A stretch of DNA of 64,000 bases from Rugalucina vietnamica (taxonomy: Eukaryota > Mollusca > Bivalvia > Lucinida > Lucinidae), in assembly GCA_964017185.1 (NCBI GenBank), contig OZ024874.1:32960721-33024720 (forward strand), given 5' to 3'. Both the position numbers and the translations under genes were made by a program. Below the pieces are notes generated by a model. The model was given only the letters and a program-made list of their open reading frames with translations, did not search any database and was not told where the DNA came from. Below are positions 37,464-49,100 of the stretch, piece by piece; the stretch's first letter is position 1; every line of letters starts with the position of its first letter.

Positions 37464-37610
37464 ACATTGTTGAAGCTGTGGAAGAGTTTCCTACAAGAGA
37501 GACAACTGAGTGAGAGCAAGATCCCCACAGACATGATACGGTACAGAGAGATGGTACTGAACAGTCACGGACAGATCAGAGAACAGAACAGGCTGCCGGG
37601 AGAAAATGAT
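37464..37610 (+). CDS. ACACA: ACC exon 4 of window (CT domain)
   Basis: This 147-nt exon of 49 codons begins TLLKLWKSFLQERQLSESKI and ends with REQNRLPGEND. It aligns with the variable ACC linker between the PEMFRQ and IGMVAW blocks, where animals have LIKLWES, a divergent loop, and NRLPGGNE. It is bounded by ATTCGTAG and GAT|GTAAGC and keeps phase 0 on both sides. Only its two ends are well conserved; the middle (LQERQLSESKIPTDM) is typical of a fast-evolving surface loop, so the assignment rests on frame continuity and the flanking motifs. Confidence 0.92.
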
Positions 37611-37689
37611 GTAAGCTACACAACACACATACTGTTGTTGTCTAAAACATAAATTTTCAGATAGGTTTGCATGAAGAGACAAGCTATAA

Positions 37690-37850
37690 ACTTGAAGGTC
37701 TGTGGTTAGAAACAAAGCAGACCATCCAACAAAGACTTGTGCACTTGGCAGAGGTACTTGTGCAATACCCAGGAAGATGGGGCTTTATTCCAACAACACT
37801 GAAAAAATTGTTGACTGGGATATTAAACCACAATACAGACAAATAAACAA
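37690..37850 (+). mobile_element. SINE-like tail fragment
   Basis: It has GTGCACTTGGCAGAGGTACT, AATACCCAGGAAG, TTGACTGGGATATTAAACC and an ACAATACAGACAAATAAAC tail. This resembles the body and tail of the SINE at 28018. The tRNA part is missing or unrecognisable. Confidence 0.5.
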
Positions 37851-38141
37851 TGGCCTTCTGTTAAATTTGAAATAAGTAAACACATTATGTATACAAATAT
37901 GTTGTTGCTTTTTTGTGCTAATAATGCCATGCATAATTGCAATTTAAATTCAATTATTGATGATCAACTAGAAAATGGGTCCTGGTGTAAACGAAGTGAG
38001 TATAAATAACCTGTATGTACCGGGTAAGAAATATTTGTTCACCAAGTTATGATATACAATTCACATTAAATTATGATCCTGGTCAATTTCCCCTTGTTAA
38101 CCTGTGGTGAGGAGATAATCTCTACTGGGACTGGATAGATG

Positions 38142-40206
38142 TAATATGAGCCTGTGCATGAGAAAACAAACATTTTTATACCCCCCGCAAAACGAAGTTT
38201 TAGGGGGGTATACTGTTTTCAGCCTGTCCGTGATTCCGTTACTCCGTAATTCCGTGATTCCGTCATTCCGTCAACATTTTGACATCTTTGCTGAATAACT
38301 TAAGAAGTTTTTGTCCGATGTTCTTCAAATTTTCAACACACCTGCACCATTAGACAACACATATGTGATATGAATTTAGGGGCCAAAGGGTCAGTTTTGC
38401 AAGAGTTATGGGACTTTTTAAACCTATACATAGAATGTTTGCCATAGGGCTAATAGTGCATACTTTGTGAAATCAACTCCTCCTACAGCTTTCAATATTC
38501 TCTTTTGATACTTTTACCCCCCCGCAAAACGAAGTTTTAGGGGGGTATACTGTTTTCAGCCTGTCCGTGATTCCGTGACTCCGTAATTCCGTGATTCCGT
38601 CATTCCGTCAACATTTTGACATCTTTGCTGAATAACTTAAGAAGTTTTTGTCCGATGTTCTTCAAATTTTCAACACACCTGCACCATTAGACAACACATA
38701 TGTGATATGAATTTAGGGGCCAAAGGGTCAGTTTTGCAAGAGTTATGGGACTTTTTAAACCTATACATAGAATGTTTGCCATAGGGCTAATAGTGCATAC
38801 TTTGTGAAATCAACTCCTCCTACAGCTTTCAATATTCTCTTTTGATACTTTGCAGATATGTGCCAGATATATAGAAGAAATGCATGAAGAAGTATTATGC
38901 TGAAAAAATTAATTTTGACAAATTTACAGCATTTTGAACTTAGCCAATTTTCGATAATTGCCATATTCAATAATGGTTGGTAGTGCATAGTTTGTGAAAT
39001 CAACTCCTCCTAGGGCTTTCAGTATTTCTTTTAAATACTTTGCAGACATGTTCCACACATATTGAAGATGTGCATGAAGAATTATAATGCTGAAAAAAAT
39101 AATTTTTGACAAATTTACAGCATTTTGAACTTAGCCATTTTTTGACCATTGCTTATACAATAATGGTTGGTAGTGCATATTTTGTGAAATCAACTCCTCC
39201 TAGGACTTTCAGTATTTCTTTTCAATACATGTACTTTGCAGACATGTTCCACACATATTGAAGATGTGCATGAAGAATTATAATGCTGAAAAAATAATTT
39301 TTGACAACTTTACAGCATATTTCAACATAGCCATTTTTTGACCATTGCTTATATACAATAGTGGTTGGTAGTGCATACTTTGTGAAATCAACTCCCCCAA
39401 GGGATTAGTATTTCTTTTCAATACTTTGCAGACATGTTCCACACATATTGAAGATGTGCATGAATAATTATAATACTGAAAAAGTGATTTTTGACAAATT
39501 TAAATCATTTTTCAACATAGCCATTTATTGACCATTGCTTATATACAATAATGGTTGGTAGTGCATACTTTGTGAAATCAACTCCTCCTAGGGCTTTCAG
39601 TGTTTCCTTTAAATTCTTTGTAGATTTGTTCCAGATATATTTTAGAGGTGGACGGAAAAAAAGTCACAGGAAAAAAAGATTAATTTTCATGCTGAAAATT
39701 TAATTTTTGACCAATTTACAGCTTTTATTTAACTTAGCCAATTTTTTACCATTTCTCATGAGAAACAATGATCATAGTGCATACAGTGAAATCAACCTCA
39801 AGCTTTCAATATATGTATATTCTTTTAATATCTTATAGATGTGACTGGCATACTGGGGATGTACATAAAGGATTATAATGCTGAAAAGATATCTTTGAGA
39901 AATTTTCTGCATGTTTGACTTAGGAAGTTATTGGCCAGCTTCAGATAATTTTGCGGGGGGTATACTGAAAGCCTTGCTTGCAGCCAATTTCTAGTTGGTT
40001 CTGACCAGGTCCGATAAAAACCAGGCTGTACAGTCACAGAAGATGGTTAGAGGCTGTAAATTTTGGATTTAGAAAGTAGAGGAATTGTACAATTCATGTA
40101 GCGAAAACAAAGGCCCTGATCAGCTTCACAGTTACTGCGAAGCTGATCTGCGTCTTTGTTTTCGCCTACGCAGATGGTTGGTTTTCCCATGCGGCGGCTC
40201 ATATAT
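38142..40206. mobile_element. Bivalve-type MITE split by the family C element
   Basis: The left piece (AATATGAGCCTGTGCATGAG AAAAC at about 38142-38176) and the right piece (about 39995-40206, ending GGTTTTCCCATGCGGCGGCT CATAT) are the two ends of the MITE seen intact at 9508. The right piece holds the central hairpin GATCAGCTTC-ACAGTTACTG-CGAAGCTGATC. The family C element lies between them. Confidence 0.6.
38177..39994 (+). mobile_element. HINE-like element, family C, with duplicated 5' head
   Basis: The left end is TATACCCCCCGCAAAACG; the right end has the inverse TTTTGCGGGGGGTATA and then CTAG at 39991-39994. The first 337 bp (head plus CCGTGATTCCG stretch) is duplicated in tandem almost exactly (38177 and about 38514). 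It is followed by about five ~190-bp units containing GAAATCAACTCCTCCTAG. The right-end hairpin is less clear than in families A, B, D and E. The element splits an ATGAGCC-type MITE, whose halves lie at about 38142 and up to 40206. Confidence 0.7.
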
Positions 40207-40590
40207 TACTTTCCATTATTTATGCAGTGACATCTGGTTTGGAAATTGCCCTCTTACTGTTTTCCATTTACATTACAGTAATATTAGTTGATAAGTGAAA
40301 AATACAATGAATATCACTTGCACACACATAGATCTGTAAGTTCGAAAATGATGAGAACTTTATTTTTGCGAATAATTGTGAATTTGTTGCTTCACAGTTT
40401 TGTTGCCTTGCAAATTCATAGTTCTCGCTAATAAAGAGTCACTCAAAATTGTGAAGACTTTATGAATACTTGTTTGCTAATTTAAGCCCTTGTGAATTAC
40501 TCAAGGGTGGAAAAATTCACTAAATAAAAGTCATGCAAAAATTTCCAAATTTACAGTAGTTGAGCTTGTTGAGTAGTTGAGCATAGTTAT

Positions 40591-41922
40591 GAGGGTCTGG
40601 ATGGGGTATAATGATTAATGAATAATGGCCTAAAATTTTTAATGAGAGTGAATAAAGAGCAAAATATTTAATGATTAGTGAATAACGAGGTCCTAAAGAA
40701 TAATGAATAAATGTAAATTTTTAATGAATAGCATAATAATGAATACGCTAAAATTTGGCTATGGAATTGTCTTAGATGGCCTCCCTGACATTCCAGAATT
40801 TCATTTTTTTCTGGGATCTGGACGCCCCCAGACCCAATTTAGTTCAAATATTGTATACATATTTCAGAAATCCTTGAATGTTTGGAAAGACATACATATG
40901 TCTGGAAGCCTGATTCTCTGATCTCCTCTGCTGAATTGTCAGATGATTGTGTGTCTAAATTTACTTCTCTTGTGAGAGCTCGGGACTAATCCCCTCCGGT
41001 GAAGCCCCATCCCCCCCTGGTGTGGTATTGTCAGTTTGACGTTTCACCAGTAAACTATTCTGATTCTGATTCAAGCATGTAGGGGCTCACCTCATGGACC
41101 AATTGAAAAAGAAATATGTCATTTGAAGGCAAAGAAAAATAAATTAAATCATCCTGGATGTTTACTGAGCTAGATTCTATTTCACTGTTTTGTTTGTTTA
41201 TGTATATGTGTTTTCTTTTTATTCTATTACCCCACTTTGTCCTATGTCTTTTGATATCAGAAACAAGGCAGCACTAAGAACGTTAATGCAAATCTATCTG
41301 GCAATTTATATGGCGCTACATATTTTTTTCCTCGCTTCGCTCGCTCGGTATTAAGATATTAATAAAATGTATTCTACAAACAGGTACAAGCACAAATCCA
41401 TACATCTCATAGTACTCCTATGCTAACTAGTTGCTGTTAATAAAAACAACAGCATTTTGTTATAACTTTTACCCCTGAAGTTACATTTTTTTAAATAACC
41501 TTTGGTAGTCATAATTGAAGCGAAAGATTCAGGGTAAAACTTAGGGCATCTTCACTTCCAACAGATTTAAAAGGGGATTTGCTACAAAAATCAATGTACT
41601 ATTTCGGAAAGTTTCTATGAGACTTTGCGGTCTAGCAGAGTATAAATGCTTCTCTCAAGATCTTAATATAAGGTTGCACTCAGCAGTCTACAATTTAATA
41701 TCATAGAACTAGTCCTTGTGGCTTGATATAAGGGATGCCTTAGGTGGGGAACACCCATTTGCTGTGGATATTAGCTGGGTGAAGAAGGCGTGACTAGTAA
41801 TTATAATATTTTAATGAATAATCGAGCTAATTTTAATGAATAAGCCAAAATTTTAATGACAGTGAATAAATGGCTAAATTTTTAATGATTAGTGAATACC
41901 AGGACCCCCCATCCAGACCCTC
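40591..41922. mobile_element. 1.33-kb TIR element with 6-bp target duplication
   Basis: A perfect 16-bp inverted end (GAGGGTCTGGATGGGG) and AGTTAT on both sides (40585-40590 and 41923-41928) define the element. Both subterminal regions are full of TTAATGAATAA and TTTTAATGA motifs in related order, as expected for repeated transposase-binding sites. No transposase is present. A SINE-like piece (about 40975-41075) lies inside. It is in the intron between ACC exons 4 and 5. Confidence 0.75.
40975..41075 (+). mobile_element. SINE-like fragment with GATTCT tail
   Basis: It shares GTGGTATTGTCAGTTTGACG, TTACCAGTAAAC-like CACCAGTAAACTATTCTGAT and a GATTCTGATTC tail with 1363-1460. The same short sequence at two distant places suggests a dispersed element; the family is not recognised. 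Confidence 0.4.
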
Positions 41923-42268
41923 AGTTATGATAAGATTTATGGAAAAGCATTAAAGCAAGCAGGTGTTGTTGGAACATTCAAACAGCCATGTCAAATCTGG
42001 TCACATTACCCAATTCCATATATTATCAAAGGTTTCAATCTTAGCCTGTTAAAATCTAACCTAGAAATAATTCTTGCAGTAGCATTTTGGGAGAGGTGTT
42101 TTAAAATAGACAGCTAATGTATTCAATCATAGGATACATATACTGTCAATTAGATGCAGTGGAATGTTTTGTATGCTGGTATAAATAGAATTCTTTTTAG
42201 CAATTTGACATTGCAAATGTTGGTATGAACAACTGTCTGTAAATCAATGTCATATGAATCATTTCTAG

Positions 42269-42400
42269 ATTGGTATGGTAGCCTGGCATATGACCCTGAA
42301 GACACCAGAGTACCCGAGTGGCAGAGATATTGTTGTTATAGCCAATGATATCACCTTCAAGATAGGATCGTTTGGTACACAGGAAGATCTACTCTTCAAG
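42269..42400 (+). CDS. ACACA: ACC exon 5 of window (CT domain)
   Basis: This 132-nt exon of 44 codons starts [20 protein letters not shown] and goes on [24 protein letters not shown]. It is nearly identical in layout to the animal ACC block with EYPEGRDIIVIGNDIT and IGSFGPQEDLLF, a core strand-helix segment of the carboxyltransferase fold. The acceptor is ATTTCTAG and the donor AAG|GTACTA. It joins in phase 0 to the next exon, giving [14 protein letters not shown] where other animals have LLFLRASELAR. Long TA microsatellites follow within 70 bases. Confidence 0.96.
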
Positions 42401-42465
42401 GTACTAACATTTACATACATGAGTAAAATTGTTCTCTTTATACAGAATCATCCCAATGTTTCCAT

Positions 42466-42468
42466 ATA

Positions 42469-42512
<44 letters not shown>
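42466..42512. repeat. TA microsatellite
   Basis: Pure or nearly pure TA run close downstream of ACC exon 5. Confidence 0.9.
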
Positions 42513-42515
<3 letters not shown>

Positions 42516-42618
42516 TCCTTATATATATATACTGAACAAAAAAAGAAACGCAACAATTATAACTGAAATAAATTGTTGCTGTTTCTTCATTTCATTCTTT
42601 CGTCCTATCATTACCGAC

Positions 42619-42770
<152 letters not shown>

Positions 42771-42991
42771 CACAAGTTGTACTTTTTCCTCTTGAAAAGA
42801 CTCAAGGAATTATTTAAAAGTCTAGATTTTAGAATGACCAAATAATTAAGAGGATTAAATGTGAGACATTGAAGTTGTATACAATATGTAAAACATAACA
42901 TTCATTACCATCAAAATCAAGTTGCATTTAGTTTAAGGAGAGCACAAAGAACATACTCTGATGAAATACTGACAATTTGTTATTTTCCAAG

Positions 42992-43129
42992 AGAGCGTCA
43001 GAGTATGCGAGATCTAAGAAGCTCCCCCGAGTGTACATCTCAGCGAACAGTGGTGCCAGGATAGGGATGGCAGAGGAGGTGAAACATCTCTACAGGGTAG
43101 CCTGGGAAGATCCTAAAGACCCAGATAAG
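42992..43129 (+). CDS. ACACA: ACC exon 6 of window; its 3' end seeds the 93-bp array
   Basis: This 138-nt exon of 46 codons reads [20 protein letters not shown] then [26 protein letters not shown]. The NSGARIGxAEE motif is one of the most conserved parts of the carboxyltransferase N-subdomain and helps form the CoA-binding active site. The acceptor is TTTTCCAAG and the first donor AAG|GTCAGT. This donor gives the only product expected from homology, since the next exon continues GFKYLYL as in other animals (PYK|GYRYLYL). From position 43052 the exon end plus 15 intron bases is repeated in tandem for 7.2 kb. The frame stays open from this exon through about 16 units, to 44476, so a longer exon using a later donor is possible but would insert 31-residue repeats into the active-site region. 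Confidence 0.95.
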
Positions 43130-46100
43130 GTCAGTATAGTGTGTGGTGCGAGGATAGGGATGGCAGAGGAGGTGAAACATCTCTACAGGGTAGCCTGGAA
43201 AGATCCTAAAGACCCAGATAAGGTCAGTATACTGTGTGGTGCCAGGATAGGGATGGCAGAGGAGTCGAAACATCTCTACAGGGTAGCCTGGGAAGATCCT
43301 AAAGACCCAGATAAGGTCAGTATATTGTGTGGTGCCAGGATAGGGATGGCAGAGGAGGTGAAACATCTCTACAGGGTAGCCTGGGAAGATCCTAAAGACC
43401 CAGATAAGGTCAGTATACTGTGTGGTGCCAGGATAGGGATGGTAGAGGAGGTGAAACATCTCTACAGGGTAGCCTGGGAAGATCCTAAAGACCCAGATAA
43501 GGTCAGTATACTGTGTGGTGCCAGGATAGGGATGGCAGAGGAGGTGAAACATCTCTACATGGTAGCCTGGGAAGATCCTAAAGACCCAGATAAGGTCAGT
43601 TTACTGTGTGGTGCCAGGATAGGGATGGCAGAGGAGGTGAAACATCTCTACAGGGTAGCCTGGGAAGATCCTAAAGACCCAGATAAGGTCAGTATACTGT
43701 GTGGTGCCAGGATAGGGATGGCAGAGGAGGTGAAACATCTCTACAGGGTAGCCTGGGAAGATCCTAAAGACCCAGATAAGGTCAGTTTACTGTGTAGTGC
43801 CAGGATAGGGATGGCAGAGGAGGTGAAACATCTCTACAGTGTAGCATGGGAAGATCCTAAAGACCCAGATAAGGTCAGTATACTGTGTGGTGCCAGGATA
43901 GGGATGGCAGAGGAGGTGAAACATCTCTACGGGGTAGCCTGGGAAGATCCTAAAGACCCAGATAAGGTCAGTATTCTGTGTTGTGCCAGGATAGGGATGG
44001 CAGAGGAGGTGAAACATCTCTACAGGGTAGCATGGGAAGATCCTAAAGACCCAGATAAGGTCAGTATACTGTGTGGTGCCAGGATAGGGATGGCAGAGGA
44101 GGTAAAACATCTCTACCGGGTAGCCTGGGAAGATCCTAAAGACCCAGATAAGGTCAGTATAGTGTGTGGTGCCAGGATAGGGATGGTAGAGGAGGTGAAA
44201 CATCTCTACAGGGTAGCCTGGGAAGATCCTAAAGACCCAGATAAGGTCAGTATAGTGTGTGGTGCCAGGTTAGGGATGGTAGAGGAGGTGAAACATATCT
44301 ACAGGGTCGCCTGGGAAGATCCTAAAGACCCAGATAAGGTCAGTATAGTGTGTGGTGCCAGGATAGCGATGGCAGAGGAGGTGAAACATCTCTACCCGGT
44401 AGCCTGGGAAGATCCTAAAGACCCAGATAAGGTCATTATAGTGTGTGGTGCCAGGATAGGGATGCAGAGGAGGTGAAACATCTCTACAGAGTAGCCTGGG
44501 AAGATCCTAAAGACCCAGATAAGGTCAGTATACTGTGTGGCGCCAGGACAGGGATGGCAGAGGAGGTGAAACATCTCTACAGGGTAGCCTGGGAAGATCC
44601 TAAAGACCCAGATAAGGTCAGTATAGTGTGTGGTGCCAGGATAGGGATGGCAGAGGAGGTGAAACATCTCTAAAGGGTCGCCTGGGAAGATCCTAAAGAC
44701 CCAGATAAGGTCAGTATATTGTGTGGTGCCAGGATAGGGATGGCAGAGGAGGTGAAACATCTCTACCGGGTAGCCTGGGAAGATCCTAAAGACCCAGATA
44801 AGGTCAGTATACTGTGTGGTGCCAGGATAGGGATTGCAGAGGAGGTGAAACATCTCTACAGGGTAGCCTGAAAAGATCCTAAAGACCCAGATAAGATCAG
44901 TATAGTGTGTGGTGCCAGGATAGGGATGGCAGAGGAGGTGAAACATCTCTACAGGGTAGCCTGGGAAGATCCTAAAGACCCAGATAAGGTCAGTATAGTG
45001 TGTGGTGCCAGGATAGGGATGGCAGAGGAGGTGAAACATCTCTACCAGGTCGACTGGGAAGATCCTAAAGACCCAGATAAGGTCAGTATACTGTGTGGTG
45101 CCAGGATAGGGATGGCAGAGGAGGTGAAACATCTCTACAGGGTAGCCTGGGAAGATCCTAAAGACCCAGATAAGATCAGTATACTGTGTGGTGCCAGGAT
45201 AGGGATGGCAGAGGAGGTGAAACATCTCTACGGGGTAGCCTGGGAAGATCCTAAAGACCCAGATAAGGTCAGTTTACTGTGTGGTGCCAGGATAGGGATG
45301 GCAGAGGAGGTGAAACATCTCTACAGTGTAGCATGGGAAGATCCTAAAGACCCAGATAAGGTCAGTATACTGTGTGGTGCCAGGATACGAATGGCAGAGG
45401 AGGTGAAACATCTCTACGGGGTAGCCTGGGAAGATCCTAAAGACCCAGATAAGGTCAGTATACTGTGTTGTGCCAGGATAGGGATGGCAGAGGAGGTGAA
45501 ACATCTCTACAGGGTAGCATGGGAAGATCCTAAAGACCCAGATAAGGTCAGTATACTGTGTGGTGCCAGGATAGGGATGGCAGAGGAGGTGAAACATCTC
45601 TACAAGGTAGCCTGAGAAGAACCAGACCCAGATAAGGTCAGTATACTGTGTGGTGCCAGGATAGGGATGGTAGAGGAGGTGAAACATCTCTACAGGGTAG
45701 CCTGGGAAGATCCTAAAGACCCAGATAAGGTCAGTATACTGTGTGGTGCCAGGATAGGGATGGTAGAGGAGGTGAAACATCTCTACAGGGTCGCCTGGGA
45801 AGATCCTAAAGACCCAGATAAGGTCAGTATAGTGTGTGGTGCCAGGATAGGGATGGCAGAGGAGGTGAAACATCTCTACCCGGTAGCCTGGAAAGATCCT
45901 AAAGACAGAGATAAGGTCATTATAGTGTGTGGTGCCAGGATAGGGATGCAGAGGAGGTGAAACATCTCTACAGGGTAGCCTGGGAAGATCCTAAAGACCC
46001 AGATAAGGTCAGTATACTGTGTGGCGCCAGGATAGGGATGGCAGAGGAGGTGAAACATCTCTACAGGGTAGCCTGGGAAGATCCTAAAGACCCAGATAAG

Positions 46101-49100
46101 GTCAGTATAGTGTGTGGCGCCAGGATAGGGATGGCAGAGGAGGTGAAACATCTCTACAGGGTAGCCTGGGAAGATCCTAAAGACCCAGATAAGGTCAGTA
46201 TACTGTGTGGCGCCAGGATAGGGATGGTAGAGGAGGTGAAACATCTCTACCCGGTAGCCTGGGAAGATCCTAAAGACCCAGATAAGGTCATTATAGTGTA
46301 TGGTGCCAGGATAGGGATGGCAGAGGAGGTGAAACATCTCTACAGGGTAGCCTGGGAAGATCCTAAAGACCCAGATAAGGTCAGTATAGTGTATGGTGCC
46401 AGGATAGGGATGGCAGAGGAGGTGAAACATCTCTAAAGGGTCGCCTGGGAAGATCCTAAAGACCCAGATAAGGTCAGTATATTGTGTGGTGCCAGGATAG
46501 GGATGGCAGAGGAGGTGAAACATCTCTACCGGGTAGCCTGAAAAGATCCTAAAGACCCAGATAAGATCAGTATAGTGTGTGGTGCCAGGATAGGGATGGA
46601 AGAGGAGGTGAAACATCTCTACAGGGTAGCCTGGGAAGATCCTAAAGACCCAGATTAGGTCAGTATAGTGTGTGGTGCCAAGATAGGGATGGCAGAGGAG
46701 GTGAAACATCTCTACCAGGTCGCCTGGGAAGATCCTAAAGACCCAGATAAGGTCAGTATACTGTGTGGTGCCAGGATAGGGATGGCAGAGGAGGTGAAAC
46801 ATCTCTACAGGGTCGCCTGGGAAGATCCTAAAGACCCAGATAAGGTCAGTATAGTGTGTAGAGCCAGGATAGGGATGGCAGAGGAGGTGAAACATCTCCA
46901 CAGGGTAGCCTGGGAAGATCCTAAAGACCCAGGTAAGGTCAGTATACTGTGTGGTGCCAGGATAGGGATGGCAGAGGAGGTGAAACATCTCCACAGGGTA
47001 GCATGGGAAGATCCTAAAGACCCAGATAAGATCAGTATACTTTGTGGTGTCAGGATAGGGATGGCAGAGGAGGTGAAACATCTCTACAGGGTAGCCTTGG
47101 AAGATCCTAAAGACCCAGATAAGGTCAGTATAGTGTGTGGTGCCAGGATAGGGATGGCAGAGGAGGTGAAACATCTCCACAGGATAGCCTGGGAAGATCC
47201 TAAAGACCAAGATAAGGTCATTATACTGTGTGGTGCCAGGATAGGGATGGCAGAGGAGGTGAAACATCTCCACAGGGTAGCCTGGGAAGATCCTAAAGAC
47301 CCAGATAAGGTCAGTATACTGTGTGGTGCCAGGATAGGGATGGCAGAGGAGGTGAAACATCTCCACAGGGTAGCCTGGGAAGATCCTAAAGACCCAGATA
47401 AGGCCAGTATACTGTGTGGTGCCAGGATAGGGATGGCAGAGGAGGTGAAACATCTCCACAGGGTTGCCTGGGAAGATCCTAAAGACCCAGATAAGGTCAG
47501 TATACTGTGTGGTGCCAGGATAGGGATGGCAGAGGAGGTGAAACATCTCTACAACGTAGCATGGGAAGATCCTAAAGACCCAGATAAGATCAGTATACTG
47601 TGTGGTGCCAGGATAGGGATGGCAGAGGAGGTGAAACATCTCTACAGGGTAGCCTTGGAAGATCCTAAAGACCCAGATAAGGTCAGTATAGTGTGTAGTG
47701 CCAGGATAGGGATGGCAGAGGAGGTGAAACATCTCCACAGGGTTTCCTGGGAAGATCCTAAAGACCCAGATAAGGTCAGTATAGTGTGTGATGCCAGGAT
47801 AGGGATGGCAGAGGAGGTGAAACATCTCCAAAGGGTAGCCTGGGAAGATCCTAAAGACCCAGATAAGGTCAGTATACTGTGTGGTGCCAGGATAGGGATG
47901 GCAGAGGAGGTGAAACATCTCTACAAGGTAGCCTGAGAAGAACCAGACCCAGATAAGGTCAGTATACTGTGTGGTGCCAGGATAGGGATGGCAGAGGAGG
48001 TGAAACATCTCTACAGGGTAGCCTGGGAAGATCCTAAAGACCCAGATAAGGTCAGTATAGTGTGTGGTGCCAGGATAGGGATGGCAGAGGAGGTGAAACA
48101 TCTCTACAAGGTAGCCTGGGAAGATCCTAAAGACCCAGATAAGGTCAGTATACTGTGTGGCACCAGGATAGGGATGGCAGAGGAGGTGAAACATCTCTAC
48201 AGGGTAGCCTTGGAAGATCCTAAATACCCAGATAAGGTCAGTATAGTGTGTGGTGCCAGGATAGGGATGGCAGAGGAGGTGAAACATCTCTACAGGGTAG
48301 CCTGGGAAGATCTTAAAGACCCAGATAAGGTCAGTATACTGTGTGGTGACAGGATAGGGTAGCCTGGGAAGATTCTAAAGACCCAGATAAGGTCAGTATA
48401 GTGTGTGGTGCCAGGATAGGGATGGCAGAGGAGGTGAAACATCTCCACAGGGTAGCCTGGGAAGATCCTAAAGACCCAGATAAGGTCAGTATACTGTGTG
48501 GCGCCAGGATAGGGATGGCAGAGGAGGTGAAACATCTCTACAGGGTAGCCTTGGAAGATCCTAAATACCCAGATAAGGTCAGTATAGTGTGTGGTGCCAG
48601 GATAGGGATGGCAGAGGAGGTGAAACATCTCTACAGGGTAGCCTGGGAAGATCTTAAAGACCCAGATAAGGTCAGTATAGTGTGTTGTGGGAGGATAGGG
48701 ATGGCAGAGGAGGTGAAACATCTCTACAGGGTAAAATGGGAAGATCCTAAAGACCCAGATAAGGTCAGTATACTGTGTGGTGCCAGGATAGGGATGGCAG
48801 AGGAGGTGAAACATCTCTACAGTGTAGCCTGGGAAGATCCTAAAGACCCAGATAAGGTCAGTATACTGTGTGGTGCCAGGATAGGGATGGTAGAGGAGGT
48901 GAAACATCTCTACAGGGTAGCCTGGGAAGATCCTAAAGACCCAGATAAGGTCAGTATACTGTGTGGTGCCAGGATAGGGATGGCAGAGGAGGTGAAACAT
49001 CTCTACAGGGTAGCCTGGGAAGATCCTAAAGACCCAGATAAGGTCAGTATACTGTGTGGTGCCAGGATAGGGATGGCAGAGGAGGTGAAACATCTCTACA

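Noticed and set aside
45876..48287. 803-codon open frame on the minus strand across the donor array (repeating [13 protein letters not shown])
   Set aside because: It is a by-product of a 93-bp repeat whose length is a multiple of three. It is the reverse complement of ACC exon sequence, contains intron bases in every unit, and has no flanking gene structure.
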